The notes beneath the pieces are model-generated. The model was not told where the DNA came from, did not search any database, and was given only the letters and a program-made list of their open reading frames with translations. From the NCBI GenBank assembly GCA_036386515.1, contig DASVVO010000084.1:62001-126000 (forward strand): a stretch of 64,000 nt of DNA, read 5' to 3'. How positions within the stretch are numbered: position 1 is the first letter of the stretch; each line of letters opens with the position of its first letter. This document shows positions 20,064-27,498 of this stretch, piece after piece. The DNA is from JAIVJZ01 sp036386515 (GTDB lineage: Bacteria; Acidobacteriota; Blastocatellia; Pyrinomonadales; Pyrinomonadaceae). A program made the position numbers and the translations under genes.

Positions 20064-20462
20064 GTGACGAAAAAAGTGTTCAAGACCGAAGAGGAATGGC
20101 GTGCGACGCTGACGCCCGAACAGTATCGCGTCGCGCGACAAAAGGGGACGGAGCGCGCCTTCACCGGCGAGTATCACGACGCGAAGGATGCGGGCACGTA
20201 CAAGTGCGCCGCGTGCGGCAGCGAGTTGTTCAGTTCCGAAGCCAAGTTCGATTCGGGATGCGGGTGGCCGAGTTTCACCGCCCCGGCGACGGCGGATAAC
20301 GTCCGCACCGAGGTCGATACGAGCTACGGGATGGAGCGCACGGAAGTCATGTGCGCCGCGTGCGATTCGCACCTCGGCCACGTCTTTGAAGACGGGCCGC
20401 GGCCAACCGGCTTGCGCTATTGCATCAACTCGGTCGTGCTCAAGCTGGACAAGGAAGAGTGA
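20064..20462 (+). CDS. msrB: Peptide-methionine (R)-S-oxide reductase, cytoplasmic
   Basis: The 132-residue MsrB has no signal peptide. The zinc ligands lie in KCAACGSE and MCAACDSH, the substrate loop is CGWPSF, and the nucleophile is Cys120 in RYCINS. A further Cys in SGCGWPSF is at the usual resolving position and is lacking in the Tat-exported paralogue (SRTGWPSF). The two may therefore be recycled differently. It starts with GTG at 20064 after GAAGGAAG. It forms an operon with the upstream msrB and repairs oxidised methionine inside the cell. Confidence 0.94.
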   Translation: MTKKVFKTEEEWRATLTPEQYRVARQKGTERAFTGEYHDAKDAGTYKCAACGSELFSSEAKFDSGCGWPSFTAPATADNVRTEVDTSYGMERTEVMCAACDSHLGHVFEDGPRPTGLRYCINSVVLKLDKEE

Positions 20463-20626
20463 CAGCCCGCGCGGCTCGCAACACACCCTTTCTTTGCATC
20501 ACGAATATCGGCGAAGGGCGCGGCTCCTTCCTGCCCGCCTCAAAACATCGCGGGCAGACCTGACGGCGCGTCTCTCACTCTCAAACAGCCCGGCTCCACG
20601 ACCGGCTTCACGTTCCAATTCCGGCC

Positions 20627-21391
20627 ATGACAAATATTTCAACCATCGGTATTCTCGGCGGGATGGGGCCGGAAGCGACGAATCAACTGTGTGCGTTGAT
20701 CACGGCGCACACGTCGGTCGGCCGAGATCAGGATCACGTTCCGGTCATCACCTTCAATAATTCTCTCATCCCCGACCGGGTGCGCGCGGCCTACGGCGGC
20801 GGCGAGAGTCCGGTGCCGGAAATGATTCGGACGGCGCGCGTCCTGGAGCAAGCGGGCGCGGACTTCCTCCTCATGCCGTGCAATCTCGCGCACCTCTTTT
20901 GGGAAGACGTGCAGGCCGCCGTCCGTATCCCGCTTCTTCACCTGATCGATGAGACGGTCGCATACATCGCCGCGCACTATCCGCAGTGTCGGCAGGTTGG
21001 CATCCTGGCTTCGACGCCGACGCTCGACAGCGGCCTCTATCATCGCTCGTTGCAAAAACACGACCGGCGTCTCCTCGCGCCGGAGGCCGACGAACAGGCG
21101 GAGTGTGTGATGAAAGCGATCTATGGCGGCCAGGGCATCAAGTGCGGTTACAAGGATGAGCCGCGCGCTTTGTTGACGGGGGCGGCCGAGCGTCTCACGG
21201 CGGCGGGCGCGGAGTTGATCATCGCCGGTTGCACGGAAGTTTCGCTCGTGCTCTCTTCCGCCAACTCGCCCTTCAACGTGATCGACCCCCTGGAGATCAT
21301 CGCCCGCGTCGCCGTCGCACGCGCAGGCGGGTCAGACAGCGAAGGCGCGCAGGCCGTATCTTCCGCCGCGCCTGCCGGCACGGAAGCGTGA
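20627..21391 (+). CDS. Aspartate/glutamate racemase-family enzyme
   Basis: The 254-residue protein has the Asp/Glu racemase fold: the N-terminal IGILGGMGPEAT loop and two catalytic cysteines, Cys85 in LMPCNLAH and Cys202 in IAGCTEV. Family members invert acidic amino acids without PLP by a two-base mechanism. LMPCNLAH differs from the common MPCNTAH by having Leu in place of Thr, which may reflect another substrate. The ATP-grasp ligase gene begins 29 bases after its stop, so the pair is probably an operon. Racemase plus ligase suggests production of a D-amino-acid-containing conjugate or peptide, but no substrate is known. Confidence 0.87.
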   Translation: MTNISTIGILGGMGPEATNQLCALITAHTSVGRDQDHVPVITFNNSLIPDRVRAAYGGGESPVPEMIRTARVLEQAGADFLLMPCNLAHLFWEDVQAAVRIPLLHLIDETVAYIAAHYPQCRQVGILASTPTLDSGLYHRSLQKHDRRLLAPEADEQAECVMKAIYGGQGIKCGYKDEPRALLTGAAERLTAAGAELIIAGCTEVSLVLSSANSPFNVIDPLEIIARVAVARAGGSDSEGAQAVSSAAPAGTEA

Positions 21392-21420
21392 GATAAGTCT
21401 CTTTGCGCGAGGTAAAGATC

Positions 21421-22365
21421 ATGAGCAACATTTTATTGACGTTGGCGGAAGAGAGGGAGTTGACGCGCGACGATTATTTCGCCGTGAAGTTAAAAGTTGA
21501 CGACGGCGACTGTTACGATTTTTCCCGCGCGCTCCAGACCCTGGGACACGAAGTGTTTTTCGCCAACTGGGACGATCTCGACGGGCGCGAGTTCACGCGC
21601 CTGTTCCACGATAACGCGCGCCGGTTCATCACGCCGCCGCCGCTCGCGAGCATGGACTTGATTTTCGTCTACAAGATGGAAGGGTTCTACTTCGACCTCC
21701 CTCGATTTTTTCGGATGGTGCAGACGTTTGCGGAGGCCGCCCCGCTCGTCGTCAACGACCCGGAGACGATCAGGCACAACATAGACAAGCGATACCTCCT
21801 TGAGTTGGAACGGCGAGGGATTCTCATTCCCCCAACGCAGTTGTTGAATGATTCGGTGCGGGAGCGTCTAGAGCGGGGCGAGGCGTTCGTGCTCAAACCG
21901 ATTAGCGGCGAGCGCGGCCGGGACGTGATGCTCGTCAAAACACCCGGCGAACTGGCCGCCGTCGCGGGGCGCGAGGATGAGTATCTGGCGCAGGACTTTA
22001 TTGCGGGCGTGGGGGCGGGTGAGCGAAGTTTGGTCTTCCTCGGTCATGAATATCAGCACGCGTTCATGCGCCGACCCTCCGACCCGCGAGAGTTTCGCTG
22101 TAACGAATCGCAGGGCGGAACGGTTGCGCTCTACGAGCCGACCGCGACGGAGATGGATTTTGCCCTGAAGACGCTCGACGCCTACGAATCTCTCGGCTGT
22201 CCCATCCACTACAGCCGCATCGACCTGATCCAGAGCGAACGCGGGACGATGCTGATGGAGGCGGAACTCATCAACCCCTCCATCTTCGCGTGCTATTTCG
22301 ACCGTGGGGAAGTGTTCGGGAAAAAGATCGCCGCGTATTTTGACAGCCTGCTCAAACATCACTAA
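21421..22365 (+). CDS. ATP-grasp ligase, glutathione synthetase/RimK-like
   Basis: The 314-residue protein has the layout of ATP-grasp carboxylate-amine ligases. The N-terminal part ends VVNDPETIRHNIDKRYLLEL, the segment before the ATP lid in glutathione synthetase relatives. FVLKPISGERGRDV forms the ATP-binding lysine and glycine-rich loop, and MLMEAELINPS is the metal-binding Glu/Asn motif. The chosen ATG at 21421 follows CGAGG by 8 bases; an earlier TTG at 21403 has no site. It follows the racemase by 29 bases. It should join an acyl phosphate to an amine, but substrates are unknown; the ELIxPS ending is common in stand-alone ligases of peptide or secondary-metabolite type. Confidence 0.82.
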   Translation: MSNILLTLAEERELTRDDYFAVKLKVDDGDCYDFSRALQTLGHEVFFANWDDLDGREFTRLFHDNARRFITPPPLASMDLIFVYKMEGFYFDLPRFFRMVQTFAEAAPLVVNDPETIRHNIDKRYLLELERRGILIPPTQLLNDSVRERLERGEAFVLKPISGERGRDVMLVKTPGELAAVAGREDEYLAQDFIAGVGAGERSLVFLGHEYQHAFMRRPSDPREFRCNESQGGTVALYEPTATEMDFALKTLDAYESLGCPIHYSRIDLIQSERGTMLMEAELINPSIFACYFDRGEVFGKKIAAYFDSLLKHH

Positions 22366-22399
22366 GGCGCAAGCTGCGAACATCCGACGCCGCGTGAAA

Positions 22400-22435
22400 A
22401 ATGGCCTGAAGGGGTAGTTGCCCCTTCAGGCCATT
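22400..22435. terminator. Bidirectional-type terminator between ligase and cytochrome genes
   Basis: A perfect 15-pair stem (22400-22414 with 22421-22435) closes a 6-base loop (TAGTTG). An A run precedes it, so on the minus strand it is followed by T-rich sequence. It lies between two convergent stop codons. Confidence 0.8.
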
Positions 22436-22497
22436 CGTTACACGGGCGAGGCGGTCGCCGCCGCTGTTGGCTGCGGTCTCGCCGTGGCTGGTCGAGT

Positions 22498-25422
22498 TTA
22501 GCGAAGCGTCTGAGGCCGCGAGCCGACGACTAACAGCTTCCAGTCTTTGATGGGCGCTTCGTTCAGGAACAGACGCCACCTCGGATCAATGTAGTTCACG
22601 TTCAGGTTGGTGGCGTAATACTTGAGAGAGTTCGTAAACTGGCCGTTGGGCGCGTTGGCGTAGCGTTGTTCGAGATAGTAGGGCGGGATGGTCTGGTAAT
22701 AGATCGCCGCCGAGACGGTGACGGGGGCTGTGATGCCCGCGTCGAGCGGAACTTCGTAGGTCACCACGTCCGTGCCGCTGCCGTCGAAGTAGCCGGGGTT
22801 CGTGGCCTTCGACACGCCGCCGGGGGCGGTGTGTTTCGCGTCCGGGCCGTCTTCCCTCCATCCCTGCGGCATCAAGCGATTGTCTTTGACCTGATCGGCC
22901 AGGCTCAGGAAGCTCGTCGTGAAATTGCCGTTGGCGTCGCGCACGAGTTCCTCGTAAATCTGCACCTGACTCTCGCTGTTGATGATGTCGTAATGCGGCT
23001 GAAACAACTGCTGCGGGTTGGTCGTCTTGGCAAACGATTCGGTGATGAGCGGTTTGAACTGCGCGCCCTTCCAAATGCCGATGACGCCCTTGTCGTTCGT
23101 CGCGCCCGAAACCCAGTAAGGCTTGCCCCCGACGTTCACGCGAAACTCGATGAAGGCGCGCCGGAAACTCACGCCGGAGGGGAACCTGTGACCGGCGAGA
23201 TTGGTAACTTTGACTTGCGCGCTCAGCCCTTTCGGCGTGCGCTTGAGCGCGCCGACCTCGACCTGCGCGGTTTCGTTGCGCGCCATTTCGAGCGCGGCTT
23301 TTTTGGTCACCAGCATGCTGGGGACGGGGTTGCCGTAGGTCGCCATCGGGTCGAAGAACGGCGCGGAGTTGCCGCTGTAGTTGACGCTCGAAATGCCGAG
23401 CGGCGCGGAGAACTGGTTGAACATCTCCATGACGAACAGATTCAGACCGACGAGCGTGTGGCGCGAATAGTCGCCTTCGGCATTCCCGCCGCGCACGCGC
23501 AGGTGTATCTCCTCGTCGGGCGCGCGGAATTCCACGGCCGGGAAAGTCTCATCCTCGATGCTGGCGATCTTGAACTTCAACTGCTCGCCGGTCTTGCTCG
23601 GATAGCGGCCGGGCATGTGGCACTGCTGGCACGACTGCGCCGTCTCGCGGTTCACGGGCGGCAGTTCATCCTGATACTTGCTGTTGCGCCATTCGAGATA
23701 GGTGTTCTGCTCGTGCTCGACTTTCTGGTTGGGGTTGGTGAAGACGTTGTCGCCCGGCGTATACGGTTTGCCCGGCGTGAGCACGGGCAGGATGACGGTG
23801 TGACACGAGCCGCACAGAGCGGACTTGTGAATCTGATTCGCCTTCGTCTTGAGCGGCGTCAGGCCGAGAGAGTTCTTCATGGGGACGGTGGCGACATCCT
23901 CGAAGGGGCCGAAAATCTCGTCGGCCGCGCCCGTCTTGAACTTGCCGGTATAGGTTGCGGGCGTGCCAAGTCCCTCGTCGGAGATGTGATGGCAGACGGC
24001 GCAGGAGATGCCATCGCGCGCGAGCGCGCCGTATTTGGCGAAGGGCTGCGCCGGGGTTTGGTCGGCGATTTGATCGAGATATTCCAACTTGAATTGGTCG
24101 CGCAGCCCCGTGTCGAGCGTGAGTTGACGCTGCCCCATGATGCCGTGGCAACTGAGACAGGTGTTGACGATCTGATCCTTGATGTTGGGGTAGAGGTTCA
24201 ACTCGGTTTCCAACTGTGAGAAGAAGACCGGATCGCGTCCGGCCAGGCCCATCATAGACGAACGCCACTCGCTGTAAGGCGACAGGTTCAGGTCTAACTC
24301 GGGCGAGGGCGTGGGCGAGGGGCTGGCGGGAATCTTATTGTAGATTTGAGGATAGATCATGTTCGGCATCGACGGATTGTTCTGCGTCGCATCGTGGCAG
24401 CCGATACATTGATTCGAGGTGATGAACATTTGCGCTTTTTGCGACTGCGGCCGCTGCACTGCCGTGTCGTACCACTCGGACACCATCTGCTTCGGCGTGG
24501 GAAGCGCGGAAGGCGCGCCCCCGGTTCGATGCGCCGGCGCGGTGAGCAGGCGCGCGCCTCCGGCCGCGTCTTTTAAATTGTCAGCCCCGTCGGCCGACCG
24601 CTTCATGTGGACGGCAATGTCCTCCTCCGGGGTGAGCCTGCGCGACGACGGGGCGATCTGCGCTCGCGGCATCGCCTGACGACCCGTCGCCGTCTGCGGC
24701 GCGTCGAGTTGTCTGGGCGGCATCGTCGGGTTGAAAGTGATCGAGTCGCCGAGGATGTTGTTGAGCGTGGAGAAGGTCAGTTCGGTCTTGGCGGAAGCGT
24801 GGCAGTTGACGCAGTAGAGGCCGAACCCGGCGTTCGGATACATGGCATAACTAACCGGGTTGGCGTCGCTCCAGAACCAGCCGTCGTAGGAACCCTTTTT
24901 GTCTTTGACCATGATCGCCAGACCCTTACACCGGTATGGGTCGTTGTTGCCGGAGGGGGCGTTGCATTTGATGTGCGGGTCGGCGTTTTGCTGCGCCGGG
25001 GCGGGGTACATCTCCTTGATGATCGTGCCGCCGTCGGCGATTTCGCCCTCTTTCCGGTCGCTCTCCTTGCCGCTGCCCAGCCACTTCACGATCTCGGGCG
25101 AGTAGTAAACCCTGACGGCGTTGTGCGTGCCGTAATATTTGCCGCCGAGGTATGCGCCGGTGTCGCGGATTTCCCAATCCGCTTTCCAACCGGGGTCGGT
25201 TTTATAACACTCGTTGTTGACGTAATCGCTCAGGAGTTGTTCGTAGGCCGCCGTCCCGATTTGGCTGGGCAATTGACGCAGCGGCCACCCGCAACCCTTC
25301 TGCGGCGCGCCCGACTGGGCGGAGGCAACCTCGACCCCGTATCCGGCGGGGTTGAAAACAATGTAGACGGCGATGAAAAGAAGGAAGAAGAAACAGCAGG
25401 TCAGGGTTTTCGCGAGCTTCAA
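22498..25422 (-). CDS. Cytochrome P460-like/multiheme cytochrome c fusion, exported
   Basis: The product is 974 residues from a TTG at 25422, chosen because GAGGAGG lies 5 bases upstream and the reading then begins with a signal sequence (KLAKTLTCCFFFLLFIAVYIVF). An upstream open stretch to 25575 lacks a start context. The N-terminal third (GGKYYGTHNAVRVYY, GTIIKEMYPAPA, YDGWFWSDANPVSYAMYP) resembles cytochrome P460 and ends with CVNCH. Five more CXXCH sites follow: CIGCH, CLSCH, CAVCH, CGSCH and CQQCH. The C-terminal 400 residues are beta-rich without haems. Six c-type haems in a periplasmic protein imply electron transfer or oxidation of a small nitrogen or other compound. The gene has its own promoter and terminator and no cytochrome partner nearby. 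Confidence 0.85.
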   Translation of the reverse strand: MKLAKTLTCCFFFLLFIAVYIVFNPAGYGVEVASAQSGAPQKGCGWPLRQLPSQIGTAAYEQLLSDYVNNECYKTDPGWKADWEIRDTGAYLGGKYYGTHNAVRVYYSPEIVKWLGSGKESDRKEGEIADGGTIIKEMYPAPAQQNADPHIKCNAPSGNNDPYRCKGLAIMVKDKKGSYDGWFWSDANPVSYAMYPNAGFGLYCVNCHASAKTELTFSTLNNILGDSITFNPTMPPRQLDAPQTATGRQAMPRAQIAPSSRRLTPEEDIAVHMKRSADGADNLKDAAGGARLLTAPAHRTGGAPSALPTPKQMVSEWYDTAVQRPQSQKAQMFITSNQCIGCHDATQNNPSMPNMIYPQIYNKIPASPSPTPSPELDLNLSPYSEWRSSMMGLAGRDPVFFSQLETELNLYPNIKDQIVNTCLSCHGIMGQRQLTLDTGLRDQFKLEYLDQIADQTPAQPFAKYGALARDGISCAVCHHISDEGLGTPATYTGKFKTGAADEIFGPFEDVATVPMKNSLGLTPLKTKANQIHKSALCGSCHTVILPVLTPGKPYTPGDNVFTNPNQKVEHEQNTYLEWRNSKYQDELPPVNRETAQSCQQCHMPGRYPSKTGEQLKFKIASIEDETFPAVEFRAPDEEIHLRVRGGNAEGDYSRHTLVGLNLFVMEMFNQFSAPLGISSVNYSGNSAPFFDPMATYGNPVPSMLVTKKAALEMARNETAQVEVGALKRTPKGLSAQVKVTNLAGHRFPSGVSFRRAFIEFRVNVGGKPYWVSGATNDKGVIGIWKGAQFKPLITESFAKTTNPQQLFQPHYDIINSESQVQIYEELVRDANGNFTTSFLSLADQVKDNRLMPQGWREDGPDAKHTAPGGVSKATNPGYFDGSGTDVVTYEVPLDAGITAPVTVSAAIYYQTIPPYYLEQRYANAPNGQFTNSLKYYATNLNVNYIDPRWRLFLNEAPIKDWKLLVVGSRPQTLR

Positions 25423-25807
25423 TCCGGCCTCCTCAAGGGGAAAGGGAACACTCTTTATTTCACGTTTGACTCCGCCAGGCGAACATGGTGTGCGGCATGC
25501 TCGGGGCGGCGCAAGAGTAGTTGGCGGTGAGAACAACGCGTCAGGCTGAAACTCAGATGAGACCCAGCCCCTCACGGGCTACCCTGCTGGATAATAATGT
25601 GCGTAGAAGATCAGACTGGCTGAGTGCGAGATTGTCTAAATGAGCAAGTCGCTGACACTGTATGAGGCTTCACCCTGGCTGTCAACACTTTTTACTGGCG
25701 GGGTCGTCGAGCCACGCCGCAACGGGATGCGGCCGCCGGGGGACATAACTTCGCCGAACGGGGAACTTTTAGCGGAACCGCGAGCGAAACGTTGAACGGG
25801 GAAATGT
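25423..25807. other. Long upstream region of the multiheme gene
   Basis: These 385 bases hold the promoter at 25657-25685 and then about 228 bases of leader to the TTG at 25422. In the leader a short hairpin, AGCCC-GTGAG-GGGCT on the minus strand, is visible. No riboswitch that I know is recognised, and no gene is supported. Confidence 0.45.
25657..25685 (-). promoter_or_regulatory. Putative sigma-70 promoter of the multiheme gene
   Basis: On the minus strand, a consensus TTGACA (25685-25680) and TACAGT (25662-25657) are 17 bases apart. The start would be near 25650. Confidence 0.65.
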
Positions 25808-27091
25808 TTACGGCGCGGCAAATTGGAAGTCGAGCGTGTTGACGCAGAACGCGAGTTTCGCGTCCATCTCCGCGGGAGAATTCGCGCCGATGTTGATCAG
25901 ACCGTAGCGAAAGCTCTTGCCGTCCTGCATGATGTCTGACAGCAGGCCGCCCTCTGTGACGGCCACCTCCACGCGCGCGTCGGGAAAGGCGCGCGCCAGT
26001 TTCGCCAGTTGCTCGGCGGAGGGCACGCGCACCACCCGCCGGTCTGCAAAAGTGCGAAGCACGCAACTCGCGGCCAGCTTGAAATTTCCCTGACCGCGCG
26101 GGAACGTTGGTTCTTCGCCGAGCGCGACCTGTAATAGCGGGACGTAGGAACTCATCCCGTCCACCTTTTCAAACAGGTCTGGAAACTGTGAGGCGATCTT
26201 CGGGTTGACCTCGATGATGTGAATCTCGCCCGTCGCCGGGTTATAGATCAACTCCATGTTAAAGAGCGCGTTCTCGTAACCGAGGCCGCTGATGAACGCG
26301 GCGGCGATCCGCCCCATCCTCGCCTGCACCTCCGCCGGCAGGCGCGATGGATAGACGAAACGCTCGAACGAGATCGTGCCGGGGAACATCACCGCATCGA
26401 TGATGCCGAGGATGTGTACCTCTCCCCCGAAGGCGTACCCTTCGAGAGAAACCTGTTTGCCTTCGAGCAAGGTTTCGACCAGAAGGTGCGAGGCGTCGAA
26501 CTCATAATCGGTGTGTACCCGGAGCAGGTCGTTGAACGGGCGCAGGAATCCCTCCGGGAGCAGGCTCCCGGCGGCGACGCGGCGAAGTTCGGGCAGGGAA
26601 CAAACTTTTCGCGCGTTGATGGAAAAGCACGACTTGACGGGTTTCAGGAAAAGCGGAAAGGGTATGTCGAGCGTGTCCGTGGTCAGACCCGTCGGCGGCA
26701 CGAGTTGGAAAGAGGGCGTGGCGGAAGGGGTCAGAACTTGTTGCGTCATCCGCGAATAATATTTATGTTCGCAACGCAGCACGCGCTCCACTTTCGGCGC
26801 GGCCAACCCCAAACGCTCCCCCACGATGCTCGCCACCGGCATGCCCGGATAACCCACGCCCGACGTGACTCCTCCGATGCCTCGCTCCCGGTGACGCTCA
26901 ATCGTCGTTTCAATCAATGAGAGGATGTCGAGCGAGCGCGCCTCGGGCTGACGACCGCCCGCGAGTTGCCGGTCGAAATAGTCGCCCGCGAATTCATCGA
27001 AGACGAGACGACAATTCACAGCCGCCGCCACGTCCGGCAGGTAACGATACTCTCTGCTCGTCGGGCAGAGGATCAAAACATTCTTCATCAT
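25808..27091 (-). CDS. ATP-grasp domain protein
   Basis: The 427-residue soluble protein has an N-terminal pre-ATP domain (NVLILCPTSREYRYLPDVAAA) and an ATP-grasp core with FPLFLKPVKS (ATP lysine). A later segment, LLEGKQVSLEGYAFGGEVH, and the metal-site motif IHIIEVNPKIASQFPDLFEK complete the core. It resembles carnosine-synthase/biotin-carboxylase-style ligases more than the RimK type at 21421. ATG ATG gives two adjacent possible starts. It has a strong promoter 48 bases or so upstream and is divergent from the secreted hydrolase gene. Substrate unknown. Two unrelated ATP-grasp genes within 4 kb, flanking the cytochrome gene, may or may not be linked. Confidence 0.8.
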   Translation of the reverse strand: MMKNVLILCPTSREYRYLPDVAAAVNCRLVFDEFAGDYFDRQLAGGRQPEARSLDILSLIETTIERHRERGIGGVTSGVGYPGMPVASIVGERLGLAAPKVERVLRCEHKYYSRMTQQVLTPSATPSFQLVPPTGLTTDTLDIPFPLFLKPVKSCFSINARKVCSLPELRRVAAGSLLPEGFLRPFNDLLRVHTDYEFDASHLLVETLLEGKQVSLEGYAFGGEVHILGIIDAVMFPGTISFERFVYPSRLPAEVQARMGRIAAAFISGLGYENALFNMELIYNPATGEIHIIEVNPKIASQFPDLFEKVDGMSSYVPLLQVALGEEPTFPRGQGNFKLAASCVLRTFADRRVVRVPSAEQLAKLARAFPDARVEVAVTEGGLLSDIMQDGKSFRYGLINIGANSPAEMDAKLAFCVNTLDFQFAAP

Positions 27092-27145
27092 GGATGTCTT
27101 AACGGCGCAGAGAGAGGCAGACCGAACAACGGTTAAGGACGCCGC

Positions 27146-27174
27146 AAGGTATCGCCGTCACGAGTCACTGTCAA
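27146..27174 (-). promoter_or_regulatory. Putative sigma-70 promoter of the ATP-grasp gene
   Basis: On the minus strand, consensus TTGACA (27174-27169) and TACCTT (27151-27146) are 17 bases apart, about 55 bases before the ATG at 27091. Confidence 0.6.
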
Positions 27175-27375
27175 GCGAGTGGGGATTGCTAAAAATGAAA
27201 GACAGGCATCAAAGTCCGACGCCATGGACGGGCAGCATACTGGTCGCGCGCGGCCTATTCAAGTGAAATCCGCATGCGTTGAGTTGAAGCGTATACCGTC
27301 GCCTCAATCTCACGTGTGGGCGGAAGATTTTGGCGACACTTACGCGGCCGCCCGCGGCTTTCATCCCGCCAAACA

Positions 27376-27404
27376 TTTTCAACTGCCGCAAAGACGGGTA
27401 GAAT
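27376..27404 (+). promoter_or_regulatory. Putative promoter of the secreted hydrolase gene
   Basis: The -10 box TAGAAT (27399-27404) is good; TTTTCA (27376-27381), 17 bases upstream, is a weak -35. The rest of the 406-base divergent gap (27092-27498) contains the opposing promoter at 27146-27174 and nothing else that I can identify. Confidence 0.4.
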
Positions 27405-27498
27405 AGCCATCCTTAGTTTCAGTATTCTTCGACGACGAAAAGTTCCACCTTCGTCTTTATCACTCACACTTCACCACCCATCGAAAAAGGATTGAAAA

